This document shows, in pieces, positions 35,408 through 44,289 of a DNA stretch of 64,000 nt. The stretch comes from JBEISR01 sp044371425 (GTDB taxonomy: Bacteria; Planctomycetota; Planctomycetia; Pirellulales; Pirellulaceae): contig JBILTR010000003.1 of NCBI GenBank assembly GCA_044371425.1, forward strand, positions 62,001 through 126,000, given 5' to 3'. The notes under the pieces are model-generated. The model had not been told where the DNA came from, did no database searches, and saw only the letters and a program-made list of their open reading frames with translations. Numbering within the stretch: position 1 is the first letter of the stretch; each line of letters begins with the position of its first letter. The position numbers and the translations under genes are program-made.

Positions 35408-35917
35408 CTATTCTTTGGTCGACCGCCGGGAGCGGCTGGAAGAACTCTTGCTGCTTCCTTCGTCTCCCCCCGCCTCATCCTTGGAAACATTGCCGACGTC
35501 ATCGGAGGTGTTGGGCTGTCCGTCGGGCCCCAGGGAATAGACCAGCGGGAAGTCGGGGGCATCTTCGCTTTCCTCGTCACCGAATTCGTACTGGAATTCA
35601 TTTCCCCAAGGGTCGACCGGAAGATCGCCATCCAGATAGGGCCCATCCCAGTTCTTCGCAAGCCGCTCGTCTTCCGGCGACTCCACCAAGAGCGCCAATC
35701 CCTCTTCGGTCGCTGGATAGGTCTTCATGTCGACGGCATACATTTTCAAAGCCGAATTGATGCTTCCGATCTGAGCCTGAGCGGTTCGAATGTCCGCCTT
35801 CCGCTGAGTTCCCAGAACTCGAGGGCCCACGATAGCCATCAGCCCCACCAAGATCACCAGCACAATCATCAACTCGATCAGCGTCAGACCGCGTCGGGTT
35901 GGGTTTCGTCGTTTCAT
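35408..35917 (-). CDS. gspG: GspG major pseudopilin
   Basis: The 169-residue protein has the canonical type II pseudopilin leader RRGLTLIELMIVLVILVGL, followed by GPRVLGTQRKADIRTAQAQI. The calcium-binding/YPATEEGL and WGNEFQYE regions are conserved in the family, with DPWGN at residues 107-111. It forms the pseudopilus shaft. The C-terminal 30 residues (GGDEGSSKSSSSRSRRSTKE) are a charged Ser/Arg tail not present in enteric GspG. GAAGGAG lies 8 nt upstream of the ATG. It follows gspF by 78 nt. Confidence 0.93.
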   Translation of the reverse strand: MKRRNPTRRGLTLIELMIVLVILVGLMAIVGPRVLGTQRKADIRTAQAQIGSINSALKMYAVDMKTYPATEEGLALLVESPEDERLAKNWDGPYLDGDLPVDPWGNEFQYEFGDEESEDAPDFPLVYSLGPDGQPNTSDDVGNVSKDEAGGDEGSSKSSSSRSRRSTKE

Positions 35918-35995
35918 TCCGGAACTCCTTCATCCTGTATCGGAAGATGTTGCCGCCGGATGCTATCGACATCGCAAGGCGGTCTGATTGTTTCA

Positions 35996-37216
35996 TTATC
36001 CTACGGTGGAATTCAATTCGAATACGGGCAATAGTACACCAACGATCACGAACATGACCATCCCGCCGATGAGAACCAGCATGAGAGGTTCGATCATGCG
36101 GACCATCACCTCCAGTTTTCGTTCGATTTTCTGATCGATTCGATCTGACACTTTGACCAGAACGTCATCCAACGTGTTGGATTCCTCAGCGATCCGAATC
36201 ATCGCCATGATCTGGGGCGGAATCAGCCCGCTGGCCGCCAGCGGCTTGGAGAGCGTATCGCCGGAGGTGATGTTTTGGGCCGAGTCGCGCATCGCCTTTT
36301 CCAGCAAGCGGTTGCCAGTCGATTCACTGCTGATCGATAACGACTTGAGCAGTGGGACTCCGTTGTGCAGGAGCGTCCCAAGAATGCGGCAGGCTCGCGA
36401 TACAGCCGCATCATGAAAGATCGAACCAAGAACGGGAATTTTGAGCTTCCAGCGATCGAACTGGAATCGGCCCCAATCGGATGCCAGGAAGCGGCGCACG
36501 CCGACCACGGCACCGAAAATCAGCAAGGGGATGGCCCATCCGAATCGCATCAAACTTTGGCTCAATGTCAGCAGGGCTACCGTAATCCAGGGGAGCCCCT
36601 TCCCCGACTGCTCCAGACGATCAAAAAACGGCTGGAACTTGGGGACCAGAAAAACAATCATCAACGCGGTTACGATCGATCCTACAAAAGCGAGAATCAT
36701 CGGATAGGTCAGCGACCCCACGATCTTGGCTCGCAGTTCATCCTGCTTGCGGAGGAAACCAGCGGTCCTCTGGAGTGCATCCTCCAGAAAGGCTCCTTCC
36801 TGCCCCGCACGCACCATGCTGAGCATGAGTTCATTGAACATCGAAGGTTCAGCCGCCATCGCTTCATCTAGCGTCTGCCCTTCGGAGATCGCGTCATGGA
36901 TTCGACCGACTGCCTGCTGCAACCTTGGGTGGACGGTCGCTTCTTGGAGAATCTTCAGCGACTCCAGTAGTGGCACGCCCCCCGTCAGCAAGTCCGCCAA
37001 CTGCGTGCAGAAGTCCGCCACCTGCTCCTTCTTGACCGGCATCCAATGCGCCAGAGACGAAGAGGTATCGCTGGCCGATTTGGTTTCGGTGAGCGAGACC
37101 GGGAAAAGCGATTTTTGGCGCAGTCGCTGCATCGCCTCGCGACGATTTCCGGCAGGAACGACGCCGCGCGTCTCCATCCCACTGGCGGTCTTGGCGACGT
37201 AGGCGTAATCGGGCAT
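35996..37216 (-). CDS. gspF: GspF inner-membrane platform protein
   Basis: The 406-residue protein matches the T2SS/type IV pilus GspF/PilC family. It has duplicated cytoplasmic helical domains, the first with FCTQLADLLTGGVPLLESL and the second with RACRILGTLLHNGVPLLKSL. Three membrane helices lie at about residues 165-190, 220-240 and 375-395. It anchors the GspE ATPase to the membrane. The ATG is 2 nt after the gspE stop, so translation is coupled. Confidence 0.93.
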   Translation of the reverse strand: MPDYAYVAKTASGMETRGVVPAGNRREAMQRLRQKSLFPVSLTETKSASDTSSSLAHWMPVKKEQVADFCTQLADLLTGGVPLLESLKILQEATVHPRLQQAVGRIHDAISEGQTLDEAMAAEPSMFNELMLSMVRAGQEGAFLEDALQRTAGFLRKQDELRAKIVGSLTYPMILAFVGSIVTALMIVFLVPKFQPFFDRLEQSGKGLPWITVALLTLSQSLMRFGWAIPLLIFGAVVGVRRFLASDWGRFQFDRWKLKIPVLGSIFHDAAVSRACRILGTLLHNGVPLLKSLSISSESTGNRLLEKAMRDSAQNITSGDTLSKPLAASGLIPPQIMAMIRIAEESNTLDDVLVKVSDRIDQKIERKLEVMVRMIEPLMLVLIGGMVMFVIVGVLLPVFELNSTVG

Positions 37217-37218
37217 CG

Positions 37219-38913
37219 TCAGTCAGCCTTGGTGACCCGCACCACTTCGTCCAGCGTTGTCGTGCCATCCAGCACCTTGCGCCAGCCATCCATCCGAAGG
37301 GTCTGCATGCCACCTCGCATTGCGGCCTCTTTGATGACGTGCGAAGGAACGCGCTGGGTGGCCAGCTGCCTCACTTCGTCATTGGTCACCAGCAGTTCGT
37401 AAATCCCCTTCCGGCCGCGATATCCCAGCCCTCGACAGGCTTCGCACCCCTTGGGGCGATAAAGCTGAAGGGCGGGGTCCAGGCGTGCCTCGGTAGGGAA
37501 GTCGTCCGGAAGTTCGGACTGGCAAGGATGGTACGCTTCTTTGCATTCGTTGCACAAGACACGCACCAGCCGCTGAGCCAGCACTCCTTCGACGGTGCTG
37601 GATACCAGGAACGGTTCCACCCCCATATCGCAAAGACGCATGAAGGCACCCGCCGCATCATTGGTGTGCAGCGTGCTGAAAACGGTGTGTCCGGTCAAAG
37701 AGGCCTGCGTCGCATTCTCAGCAGTCTCTAAGTCACGGATTTCCCCAACCAGCACCACGTCGGGGTCGTGACGCAAAATGGCCCGCAAGCTGGCGGCAAA
37801 CGAAAGGCCAACCTTCTGGTGGACCTGAATCTGGTTGATGCCTTCCAGCTGGTATTCGATAGGATCTTCGATGGTGATGATCTTGGTGTCTTCGGACTGG
37901 ATTTCATGCAACGCCGAATAAAGCGTCGTCGTCTTACCCGATCCAGTTGGCCCCGTCACCAAGATGATTCCGTGCGGCAGGTTGATCAGCCTCTGAAAAT
38001 CTTGGTAAACGGCATCCGACATACCGATCCCGCGGAGCGAAAACTTGAGATTCGACTTATCCAAAATACGCATGACGACACTCTCGCCATGCAGCATGGG
38101 GATGATCGAAACGCGGAGGTCGATCTCGCGCCCCGAGACGCGCAGTTTGATTCGGCCATCCTGAGGCACTCGCTTTTCCGCGATGTTCATCTTGGCCATG
38201 ATCTTCAATCGACTAACGATCGCTGCACGAAATTGATTCATCTCGGCCGGCGTCGGCTGCTTCTGCAACACCCCGTCGATACGATATCGCAGCTTCAGTC
38301 CACTCTCCTGCGACTCCACGTGGATGTCGCTGGCCCTCGCCTCGATCGCCTCCGCCAGAATTTCGTTGACCAGGCGAACCACGGAGGCCTGCTGCGCCTG
38401 CTCGGCATCCTCCGATCCGTCGGTGGAGATCTCTTCCAGCATCTCCACGTCGCCCGCCTTGCGGCTCTGGAGGGCAACCAGTCCATCGATCGTTTCGGCC
38501 CCTACCCCCAAATAACGCTTCACCAACCGGCGGATCGCTTCCGGAGTTGCAACCACCGATTTGACTTCCAGGTCCAGAGAGGTGGCGACCGCATCGATGG
38601 CATGGAAATCGAACGGATTGCTAACGGCGATCCGGATCCAACCTTCCCCACGTTCCAGCGGAAACACTTCGTGGCGGTGGATCAATTTGATCGGAAATCC
38701 ATCGATCGCTTCGGGCGGAACCGAAATGTCTTCCCCCTCCAACCACTCCAACCCTAAAGATCTAGCGGTCTCCACCAGCAGTTCCTTTTCCCCCTCGAAC
38801 TCCCAACGAGCGGCCAGGGGCTGGAGCGACTGCTTTTCCCGCATCAAATCGGCAACCGTGCGCAATTGATTGACGTCGAGAGACGGGGGAATCGACTGGC
38901 TATTGGTAATCAT
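37219..38913 (-). CDS. gspE: GspE secretion ATPase
   Basis: The 564-residue hexameric ATPase drives pseudopilus assembly. The N-terminal GspE/PilB domain is followed by the core. Walker A is GPTGSGKTTTLYSAL, the Asp box is ITIEDPIEYQLEG, and Walker B is DPDVVLVGEIRDLETAE with the His box GHTVFSTLHTND. A zinc motif with two CxxC pairs (CNEC and CEAC) follows, as in GspE. AAGG lies 9 nt upstream of ATG 38913, preferred to the ATG at 38976. As the first gene it sets the operon promoter within the 826-bp region upstream. Confidence 0.95.
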   Translation of the reverse strand: MITNSQSIPPSLDVNQLRTVADLMREKQSLQPLAARWEFEGEKELLVETARSLGLEWLEGEDISVPPEAIDGFPIKLIHRHEVFPLERGEGWIRIAVSNPFDFHAIDAVATSLDLEVKSVVATPEAIRRLVKRYLGVGAETIDGLVALQSRKAGDVEMLEEISTDGSEDAEQAQQASVVRLVNEILAEAIEARASDIHVESQESGLKLRYRIDGVLQKQPTPAEMNQFRAAIVSRLKIMAKMNIAEKRVPQDGRIKLRVSGREIDLRVSIIPMLHGESVVMRILDKSNLKFSLRGIGMSDAVYQDFQRLINLPHGIILVTGPTGSGKTTTLYSALHEIQSEDTKIITIEDPIEYQLEGINQIQVHQKVGLSFAASLRAILRHDPDVVLVGEIRDLETAENATQASLTGHTVFSTLHTNDAAGAFMRLCDMGVEPFLVSSTVEGVLAQRLVRVLCNECKEAYHPCQSELPDDFPTEARLDPALQLYRPKGCEACRGLGYRGRKGIYELLVTNDEVRQLATQRVPSHVIKEAAMRGGMQTLRMDGWRKVLDGTTTLDEVVRVTKAD

Positions 38914-39739
38914 GATGCAATACCTTGCAAACCCTTCGTAGGGCGATCCGCGCGCTGGTCGCCAGAAGTCATGCAAACCACGGGAAACGCGTCAGCTTCC
39001 ACTGGGTCTGTCACAGCATTCTGGCCGATTCCCATCCATGTTCCGGCTGCGCTTGAGGGTAGGTGGGAGGTCCCAGCGTCGGTCGGCTCCTGCCCTAGAC
39101 CACTGGTACCTGGTTCCGTCGGTGGGATGAAATCTGCTTCCCGCCAACTCTTTGCAAGTCGGCGGTCGCATTTTCTCTATCGGATGCTATCGCCCCGACA
39201 ACTCCATGTCAAAAGGGAGATTGCACCGCAAACACTCCCTTCAGGGGGGTGCAAGGCGTGGGGCCAAGCGGTTTTCGTCGGTTTTTCGCTATCGAGCGTG
39301 ATTTCAGCAGAGACGGTAAAGAATGAGAAATTCTCCGAGATTTCAAGCTTTCTCGGCTCGGTAACCCACCCCCGGAGCTCTATTTCGGGCACTTTGCTGT
39401 TGGTCCCAATCGGTCGCCAGCCCGCTATTGGCGCTGCACTGAGGGCGATTTCGGAGTCCCGATCACAGCCCAAGCGTCCTCCCCTAGATCCATCCAGTAG
39501 CCGTTGGGTGCGACGGTCTGAATCGGGGACACGGAAGTCTAACGTCGATCGATGGCACCATTCGATTTCCGCGGATCGATCGGCCCGACAGTTCCCATCG
39601 ACCTCACAATGCCGCCACAGGAGCGAGGGGGACTCCCAGCAGAACACCCCTCCATCCGTTGACTCGATCAAGGCGAATCGATCGGGATGCAGTGAAGTGA
39701 TGGCCCCCCACCAGAATCCCAGCCGGGCCGAATTCCAGG
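38914..39739. other. Intergenic region of 826 bp upstream of gspE, no confident gene
   Basis: This stretch lies between gspE and the PD40 protein gene, both on the minus strand. Two long ORFs exist, plus-strand 38866-39759 (297 codons) and minus-strand 39177-39671 (164 codons). Neither shows a domain, signal peptide, repeat or ribosome binding site, and their composition resembles shadow frames. The gspE promoter must be here. No tRNA-like fold or terminator was seen. Confidence 0.55.
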
Positions 39740-40975
39740 TCAGCGACTCAAGTCGATAGACGGGCTGGGGGAGCTGGGTTGCCAGTGTCCGTGCATGGCG
39801 GCGAAGCCTGGCTTGGCCTCGGTGATGGGACGATCGTGCTTTTCCTCCAGGAGCCGAACATAAAGTTGCATATGCCCGGAACGGTCGCTGCCAAATAGGA
39901 TTGCCTTGCCATCGGGGGAAGCCTCAGGGTGATAGTGGCGCACACCGGGCGAGGAAACTGTCAGCCGTTCGACGTTGCCCTCCAGATCCGACCGCATCAA
40001 CTCGATTCGCCCATCGACCTGAGCAGTGAAGAAGATGGTCTTGCTGTCCGCCCCCCAGACCGGCAGATCGCTACTCTCGCTGTGGAAATCGGGATGCTTC
40101 AGCACCTCCACCACACCGCGATATCCTCCGCGATCTGCAACCTTCCGCAAACCAGTTCCATCCCTTCGGACCACATGCGTGTGGCAGTCATAGTGTTCGC
40201 CGGCGACAAACAGCAACCACTGGCCATCGGGAGACCATCGCGGCGCGAATTGAAAGGGAAACTGGTCGCTAATTCGGATCCGGTTCTCACCCTGGGCATC
40301 CGCGATGTAGATCTGGTAGTCAGCGTGGTAACTGATGCGCTGGCCGTCGGGTGAAATGCTGTAGCCATAGGAAAAGGCGGCGGAATCGCGTGAGAGATCG
40401 CGCTTGTTGCGTCCATCCAGATCCATAACAAACGGTTTGGAGATTCCTTCGATCAGCGGCGTGAACCCAAAGCCACGGTCATTTGGCAGGTAGAACAAAC
40501 CGGTATTGCAAGCGCTGACGCGATCGACCGCAGTGGGGCAGAAGAGTTCCCCGCCGGCCTGTGGCACTAGGTAGGCATCCGACTGCCAGCCTTCGGTCAT
40601 CCGAAACGTCCGATGCTCCCGTTCCCAGAGTGCATTCTCTTTCGACTCGCGATGCAGACCGACGATCGCCTTCGTTCCGTCGGGTGACCAACCGGCGAAT
40701 TGGGTCCACTGGTCGCCCCCGACAATCAGTCCTGCAGCAACTTCCTGACGATGGCTGCCATCAGCCAACACCTGCCAGGCGCGCTGGGTCACCCAATTGG
40801 CATACTGCCCGTCCTCCAAATCGTTCCGTCCCTCGGTGTACCCGATCCAGGAAGTCTGTGCGCGAGCCGGTGACTCGAAAACCAAGGTGACAGCCAAGAG
40901 GATCGCACCCCAGAGGATTCCCCTTGGGCAGCATGTTGCTGCCCCCCAGTCGCTCCATCGGGCCAGACATACCAT
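39740..40975 (-). CDS. Secreted PD40/WD40-like beta-propeller protein
   Basis: The 411-residue protein has a hydrophobic signal (GILWGAILLAVTLVF, then SPARAQ) and a series of TolB-type PD40 repeats. These include SPDGTKAIVGLHRE, SPDGQRISYHADYQIYIADA, SPDGQWLLFVAGEHY and SPDGKAILFGSDRSGHMQLY. It should fold as a six-bladed propeller outside the cytoplasmic membrane, with a binding rather than catalytic role. No peptidase domain follows, so it is not a DPP-IV-type enzyme. ATG 40975 has GCAGGAGACGGTGAA upstream and replaces the more distal TTG 41020. Confidence 0.82.
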   Translation of the reverse strand: MVCLARWSDWGAATCCPRGILWGAILLAVTLVFESPARAQTSWIGYTEGRNDLEDGQYANWVTQRAWQVLADGSHRQEVAAGLIVGGDQWTQFAGWSPDGTKAIVGLHRESKENALWEREHRTFRMTEGWQSDAYLVPQAGGELFCPTAVDRVSACNTGLFYLPNDRGFGFTPLIEGISKPFVMDLDGRNKRDLSRDSAAFSYGYSISPDGQRISYHADYQIYIADAQGENRIRISDQFPFQFAPRWSPDGQWLLFVAGEHYDCHTHVVRRDGTGLRKVADRGGYRGVVEVLKHPDFHSESSDLPVWGADSKTIFFTAQVDGRIELMRSDLEGNVERLTVSSPGVRHYHPEASPDGKAILFGSDRSGHMQLYVRLLEEKHDRPITEAKPGFAAMHGHWQPSSPSPSIDLSR

Positions 40976-41213
40976 TTCACCGTCTCCTGCAGCCAACTGA
41001 ATCACCCTGGAACGCACCAAATCGCCACCGTTCCCTGCAAAGGTTGGTGAGTCGTGGATTCATCGTATCCAGATCCAATCCAGGGGATGCGATGGGGACA
41101 CCAAGTTCCCAAAAGGACTCGATTAAATCCTGCTCGCTGATCCTGGGGGGAAGACTACAATCAAAGGCTGTGGGATCGGCGGGCTGCCGGCAGCCAAGGC
41201 TTGAAGGAGTCGA

Positions 41214-41891
41214 ATGGAGCAGAAGGTGATGAGCGAGCAGGCGGCTCCAACAAAAATCGACATCTCGAAGAAGAGCATCGATGGCTGCACCGAGGAGATC
41301 GCCGCCGCATGTCGTGGCATCGAGGCAGTGACTATCGTGGGAGCCCAAGGGCATCATGCGATCGGCGCCGGGATCGAGTCCTTTCAGAGGTGGCGGATTG
41401 AGGGCAGCCTTGGAGATTACTGCTTGCTGGCCTTCGGCGGCCAGGATTCGGAGGTGACCGGGGACGTGGGATGGGCTTTTGGCCAGGGGATGGAAAGTGG
41501 CCAATTGGTGGTGCGCGGCCACGCGGGTGCATACCTTGGCAGCCTCGCTAGCGGAGGTTTGCTTGCCGTCTACGGGAGCGCTGGGGAGCGCTGCGGTGCA
41601 GGACTGCTGGGGGGAGAGTTGATGGTGCGGGGAGACGTCGGCAAGGAGTGCGGGTACCGGATGCGCAGTGGCACGATCATCGTCGGCGGTTCCGCCGGTC
41701 CCCTTCTGGGTGCCGAGATGCGAGGAGGCACGATCTATGTACGAGGTGAAGTCGATTCGCTGGCGCCGGGAGTGATCGAGTATCGCTTGAAGGAGGCCGA
41801 CCACATTCGCATCGGTTTGATGCTGCTGAAATCGGGAGTCAAAGCCACGGGGAAGGAGTTTCGTGGATTCCAGAGGGAGACCAGTCCATGA
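41214..41891 (+). CDS. GXGXG-domain protein (glutamate-synthase alpha C-terminal/GlxC-like)
   Basis: The 225-residue protein is a right-handed beta-helix of GXGXG repeats. Successive turns read GDVGWAFGQGMESGQLVVRG, GHAGAYLGSLASGGLLAVYG, GSAGERCGAGLLGGELMVRG and GDVGKECGYRMRSGTIIVGG, with about 20 residues per turn. Such domains occur at the C-terminus of glutamate synthase, in GlxC/MgsB, and in formylmethanofuran dehydrogenase subunit C. Pairing with a GltS-barrel gene favours the GlxC type over FwdC. AAGGAG lies 4 nt before the ATG. Translation of the next gene is coupled through a 4-nt ATGA overlap. It lacks catalytic residues of its own, so a structural or scaffold role is inferred. Confidence 0.85.
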   Translation: MEQKVMSEQAAPTKIDISKKSIDGCTEEIAAACRGIEAVTIVGAQGHHAIGAGIESFQRWRIEGSLGDYCLLAFGGQDSEVTGDVGWAFGQGMESGQLVVRGHAGAYLGSLASGGLLAVYGSAGERCGAGLLGGELMVRGDVGKECGYRMRSGTIIVGGSAGPLLGAEMRGGTIYVRGEVDSLAPGVIEYRLKEADHIRIGLMLLKSGVKATGKEFRGFQRETSP

Positions 41892-43012
41892 GCGGTGCGG
41901 ATGCTTCGGTGTTCGGCCAGGAGACCGCGATCTGGGACCATTTCCTCCTCACCTCGCGGCCTGTTAGCGCACGCACCGATTTGCCTTCCAAGGAGGATTG
42001 GAATGAGCTGATCGCGGCGCGAATCGTCCGACCACAGCAGCGGCTCTGCATGCCCATCGTGACCAGGACGCCATGGGATCAGAAACTTCTCGGACTGCAG
42101 ACCAAGCAGGCTGCCAACTTGCAGCATATCGCGACCCAAGCGGGCATCGGCTGGGTAGGTTCCTCCCAATCCCCCGATCCCGACGGCTTTTCTTCCGGCT
42201 TTTGGATCCTGCCGATCGAAGGAGACCAACTGCCCATGACGCAGCAGTTACGTCAGGCAGATGCCGTGGAATTCCAGTGGTTGGGTGCGCCGGCGACCGC
42301 CAGCAGTCGCGTTGCTCACCCTCCCATCGATGGCGTCGACTCCCATCGCTTGGTGAGGAAATTTCGCGCCCTACGGTCGATGCTCGGCAAGGCAACCAAG
42401 ATGGGGATTGCGATACCGATCGGTTCTGTGGAGCAGGACACCGCATGGGCCATCGAGATGGGATTCGATTTCCTCACTCTGCTTCAACCCCGTCTGGCGA
42501 CCGGCGCCGATGCCCCTAGCTTTGGAATCCCATCTCCCTTGGCGATCCGGCTTGCCCGGCGCCAAGCGACGCTTAGCAAACAACCCCACTTGCCGATCTT
42601 CGTCGAAGCCGCAATCCGGAACGGTCTCGATTTGGCCAAAGGAGTGGCCATGGGAGCCACTGGCATCATCATCGATCGATCCTATCTGCTCAGCCAGACG
42701 ACCAACACCCGTTCCGGCGGCTCACTGGGTCCAGCGTCCAGCAGCTCCTTTCGCAGCGAGCCCTTGGGGGATTGGGATACCGAACGCCCCACGGCTTCAG
42801 CGACTCCACCGTTCCGCGATTGGCTGATGCGAATTGCCAGAGAACTCCATCAGGCCCTTCAGACGCTCGGAATCGACGAACTGCATCACCTGGAGGCGAC
42901 AGGCATGGTGGCGATCGATCCGAGTATCGCCAAGCTGTTTCAGGTCGCTTCTCTTCTGGACTCCCCGCCCTCTTCCGCATCCGAGCCGAGCCGACCGAGG
43001 GGCAAATCGTGA
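41888..43012 (+). CDS. Degenerate glutamate-synthase FMN-domain-like protein
   Basis: The 374-residue protein resembles the FMN-binding TIM barrel of glutamate synthase/GlxD but lacks key residues. The best match is EAAIRNGLDLAKGVAMGATG, parallel to the family's DGGLKTGRDVVIAALLGAE, with EAA replacing the DGG motif. The [3Fe-4S] cysteines that normally follow are absent; only one Cys occurs in the whole protein. MGFDFLTLLQPRLATGAD takes the place of the substrate-binding ISGYDGGTGASP. It is probably a non-canonical or inactive barrel. It overlaps the GXGXG gene and the cysteine desulfurase gene by 4 nt each, so the three proteins likely work together. Only moderate certainty attaches to the family call. 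Confidence 0.65.
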   Translation: MSGADASVFGQETAIWDHFLLTSRPVSARTDLPSKEDWNELIAARIVRPQQRLCMPIVTRTPWDQKLLGLQTKQAANLQHIATQAGIGWVGSSQSPDPDGFSSGFWILPIEGDQLPMTQQLRQADAVEFQWLGAPATASSRVAHPPIDGVDSHRLVRKFRALRSMLGKATKMGIAIPIGSVEQDTAWAIEMGFDFLTLLQPRLATGADAPSFGIPSPLAIRLARRQATLSKQPHLPIFVEAAIRNGLDLAKGVAMGATGIIIDRSYLLSQTTNTRSGGSLGPASSSSFRSEPLGDWDTERPTASATPPFRDWLMRIARELHQALQTLGIDELHHLEATGMVAIDPSIAKLFQVASLLDSPPSSASEPSRPRGKS

Positions 43013-44190
43013 GTGGCGCGGTTGGTGGGCGACTGCCCTCGATGCTCTACCTGGACCACAACAGCACGGCTCCCATCGACCCAGGCTGTTTGGAGCGGAT
43101 GCAGAGCATTGCGATCGAGTTTCCCGGAAATCCAGCCAGTCAGCATGGACTGGGGAGAGCTGCCAGGAGACAGCTGGATGAAGCAACAGATAGGGTGCTG
43201 GCCTCCCTCACCACTTCTCCGTCAGCAGCCCAAACCTATCGCTTGGTATGGACCAGCGGAGGAACGGAAGCGAACAACTTGGCGCTATTCGGGGCGACCA
43301 GAAACCGGCCTGGCGCGATCGTGGTTTCAGCGATTGAACACGCCAGCGTGCGGGATGCTGCGATGGAGTTACAGCGACTGGGGCAAACCGTGCTTTGGCT
43401 GCCGGTCGGGAGCGATGGGGTCTGCCAGCTGGAACGGCTGGAGGAATGGATAGCCGGGCACCATCCGATTGCACTAGTCAGCATGATGCTGGGGAACAAC
43501 GAAACGGGGGTGCTTCAACCTGCCGAGCAAGCATCGAGAATTTGTCGCGAAGCGGGAGTTCTCTTTCACTGCGATGCCGTCCAGGCGATCGGGAAGCACC
43601 GCTGGGATCTCGATGGGATTCAGCCCGATCTGCTGACGATCAATGCCCATAAGATCGGCGGGCCCGTCGGGGTCGGTGCGTTGGTGATGCAGCGGTCGCT
43701 GGCGATCCATCCGCAGCTTTTCGGAGGGGCTCAGCAATTGGAGAGTCGACCTGGAACCGAATCGCTACCGCTTGCTGCAGGCATGGCGTATGCACTTACC
43801 AAAGCCCAACAGCAGCTGGATGGACGGATCCACCAGTTGGCATCGTTGCGCGATCGATGGGAGCGTCGATTGAGGGAGGCGTTACCAAGTGCGGTGGTGA
43901 TCGGCGACCATTCGCCTAGGTTGCCGCAGACCAGCTGCATCGCCTTCCCCGGCTGGAATCGGCAGGCGCTTCAAATGGCGCTCGACCTCCAAGGGCTCGC
44001 CTGCAGCACCGGTTCAGCCTGCGCCAGCGGATCCAGCCAGCCATCTCATGTCCTTGCCGCCATGGGCCTACCCGGGGAGTGGCAGATGGGAGCCCTCCGT
44101 TTCAGCTGGGGGCCCGAGCATCTGGACGAGGATGTCGACCGGGCGGTGGAGATCGTCTCCCGAGTCGTTCAGGGGAAGTTGTTCCGATGA
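43009..44190 (+). CDS. Cysteine desulfurase (NifS/IscS-type)
   Basis: The 393-residue PLP enzyme transfers sulfur from cysteine to iron-sulfur cluster or thiolation pathways. The N-terminus reads MLYLDHNSTAPIDP. The cofactor lysine is in TINAHKIGGPVGVGAL, the PLP Asp lies in HCDAVQAIGKH, and the sulfur-carrying cysteine lies in CSTGSACASGSSQPSHVL, where NifS/IscS enzymes have SSGSAC. NNETGVLQP is also conserved. The start is GTG 43009, overlapping the preceding stop by 4 nt with GAGGGG upstream; an internal ATG at 43042 is an alternative. No iscU or nifU follows. Confidence 0.88.
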   Translation: MSGAVGGRLPSMLYLDHNSTAPIDPGCLERMQSIAIEFPGNPASQHGLGRAARRQLDEATDRVLASLTTSPSAAQTYRLVWTSGGTEANNLALFGATRNRPGAIVVSAIEHASVRDAAMELQRLGQTVLWLPVGSDGVCQLERLEEWIAGHHPIALVSMMLGNNETGVLQPAEQASRICREAGVLFHCDAVQAIGKHRWDLDGIQPDLLTINAHKIGGPVGVGALVMQRSLAIHPQLFGGAQQLESRPGTESLPLAAGMAYALTKAQQQLDGRIHQLASLRDRWERRLREALPSAVVIGDHSPRLPQTSCIAFPGWNRQALQMALDLQGLACSTGSACASGSSQPSHVLAAMGLPGEWQMGALRFSWGPEHLDEDVDRAVEIVSRVVQGKLFR

Positions 44191-44289
44191 CCCGCTGCAG
44201 CATCGCAGGTGGGCGATTGAGGAGCCCACTGCGAGCGGTTTCGGGGAGGGGCGGATTGAGATTCTGAGCGGCCGGAAGCCGCCCGATTC

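Noticed and set aside
38866..39759. 297-codon plus-strand ORF and 164-codon minus-strand ORF in the gap upstream of gspE
   Set aside because: Neither has a ribosome binding site, domain or consistent composition; the first also overlaps two identified genes.
42772..43008. N-terminal extension of the cysteine desulfurase frame
   Set aside because: The extension lies inside the preceding gene, and the family start matches GTG 43009 or ATG 43042.
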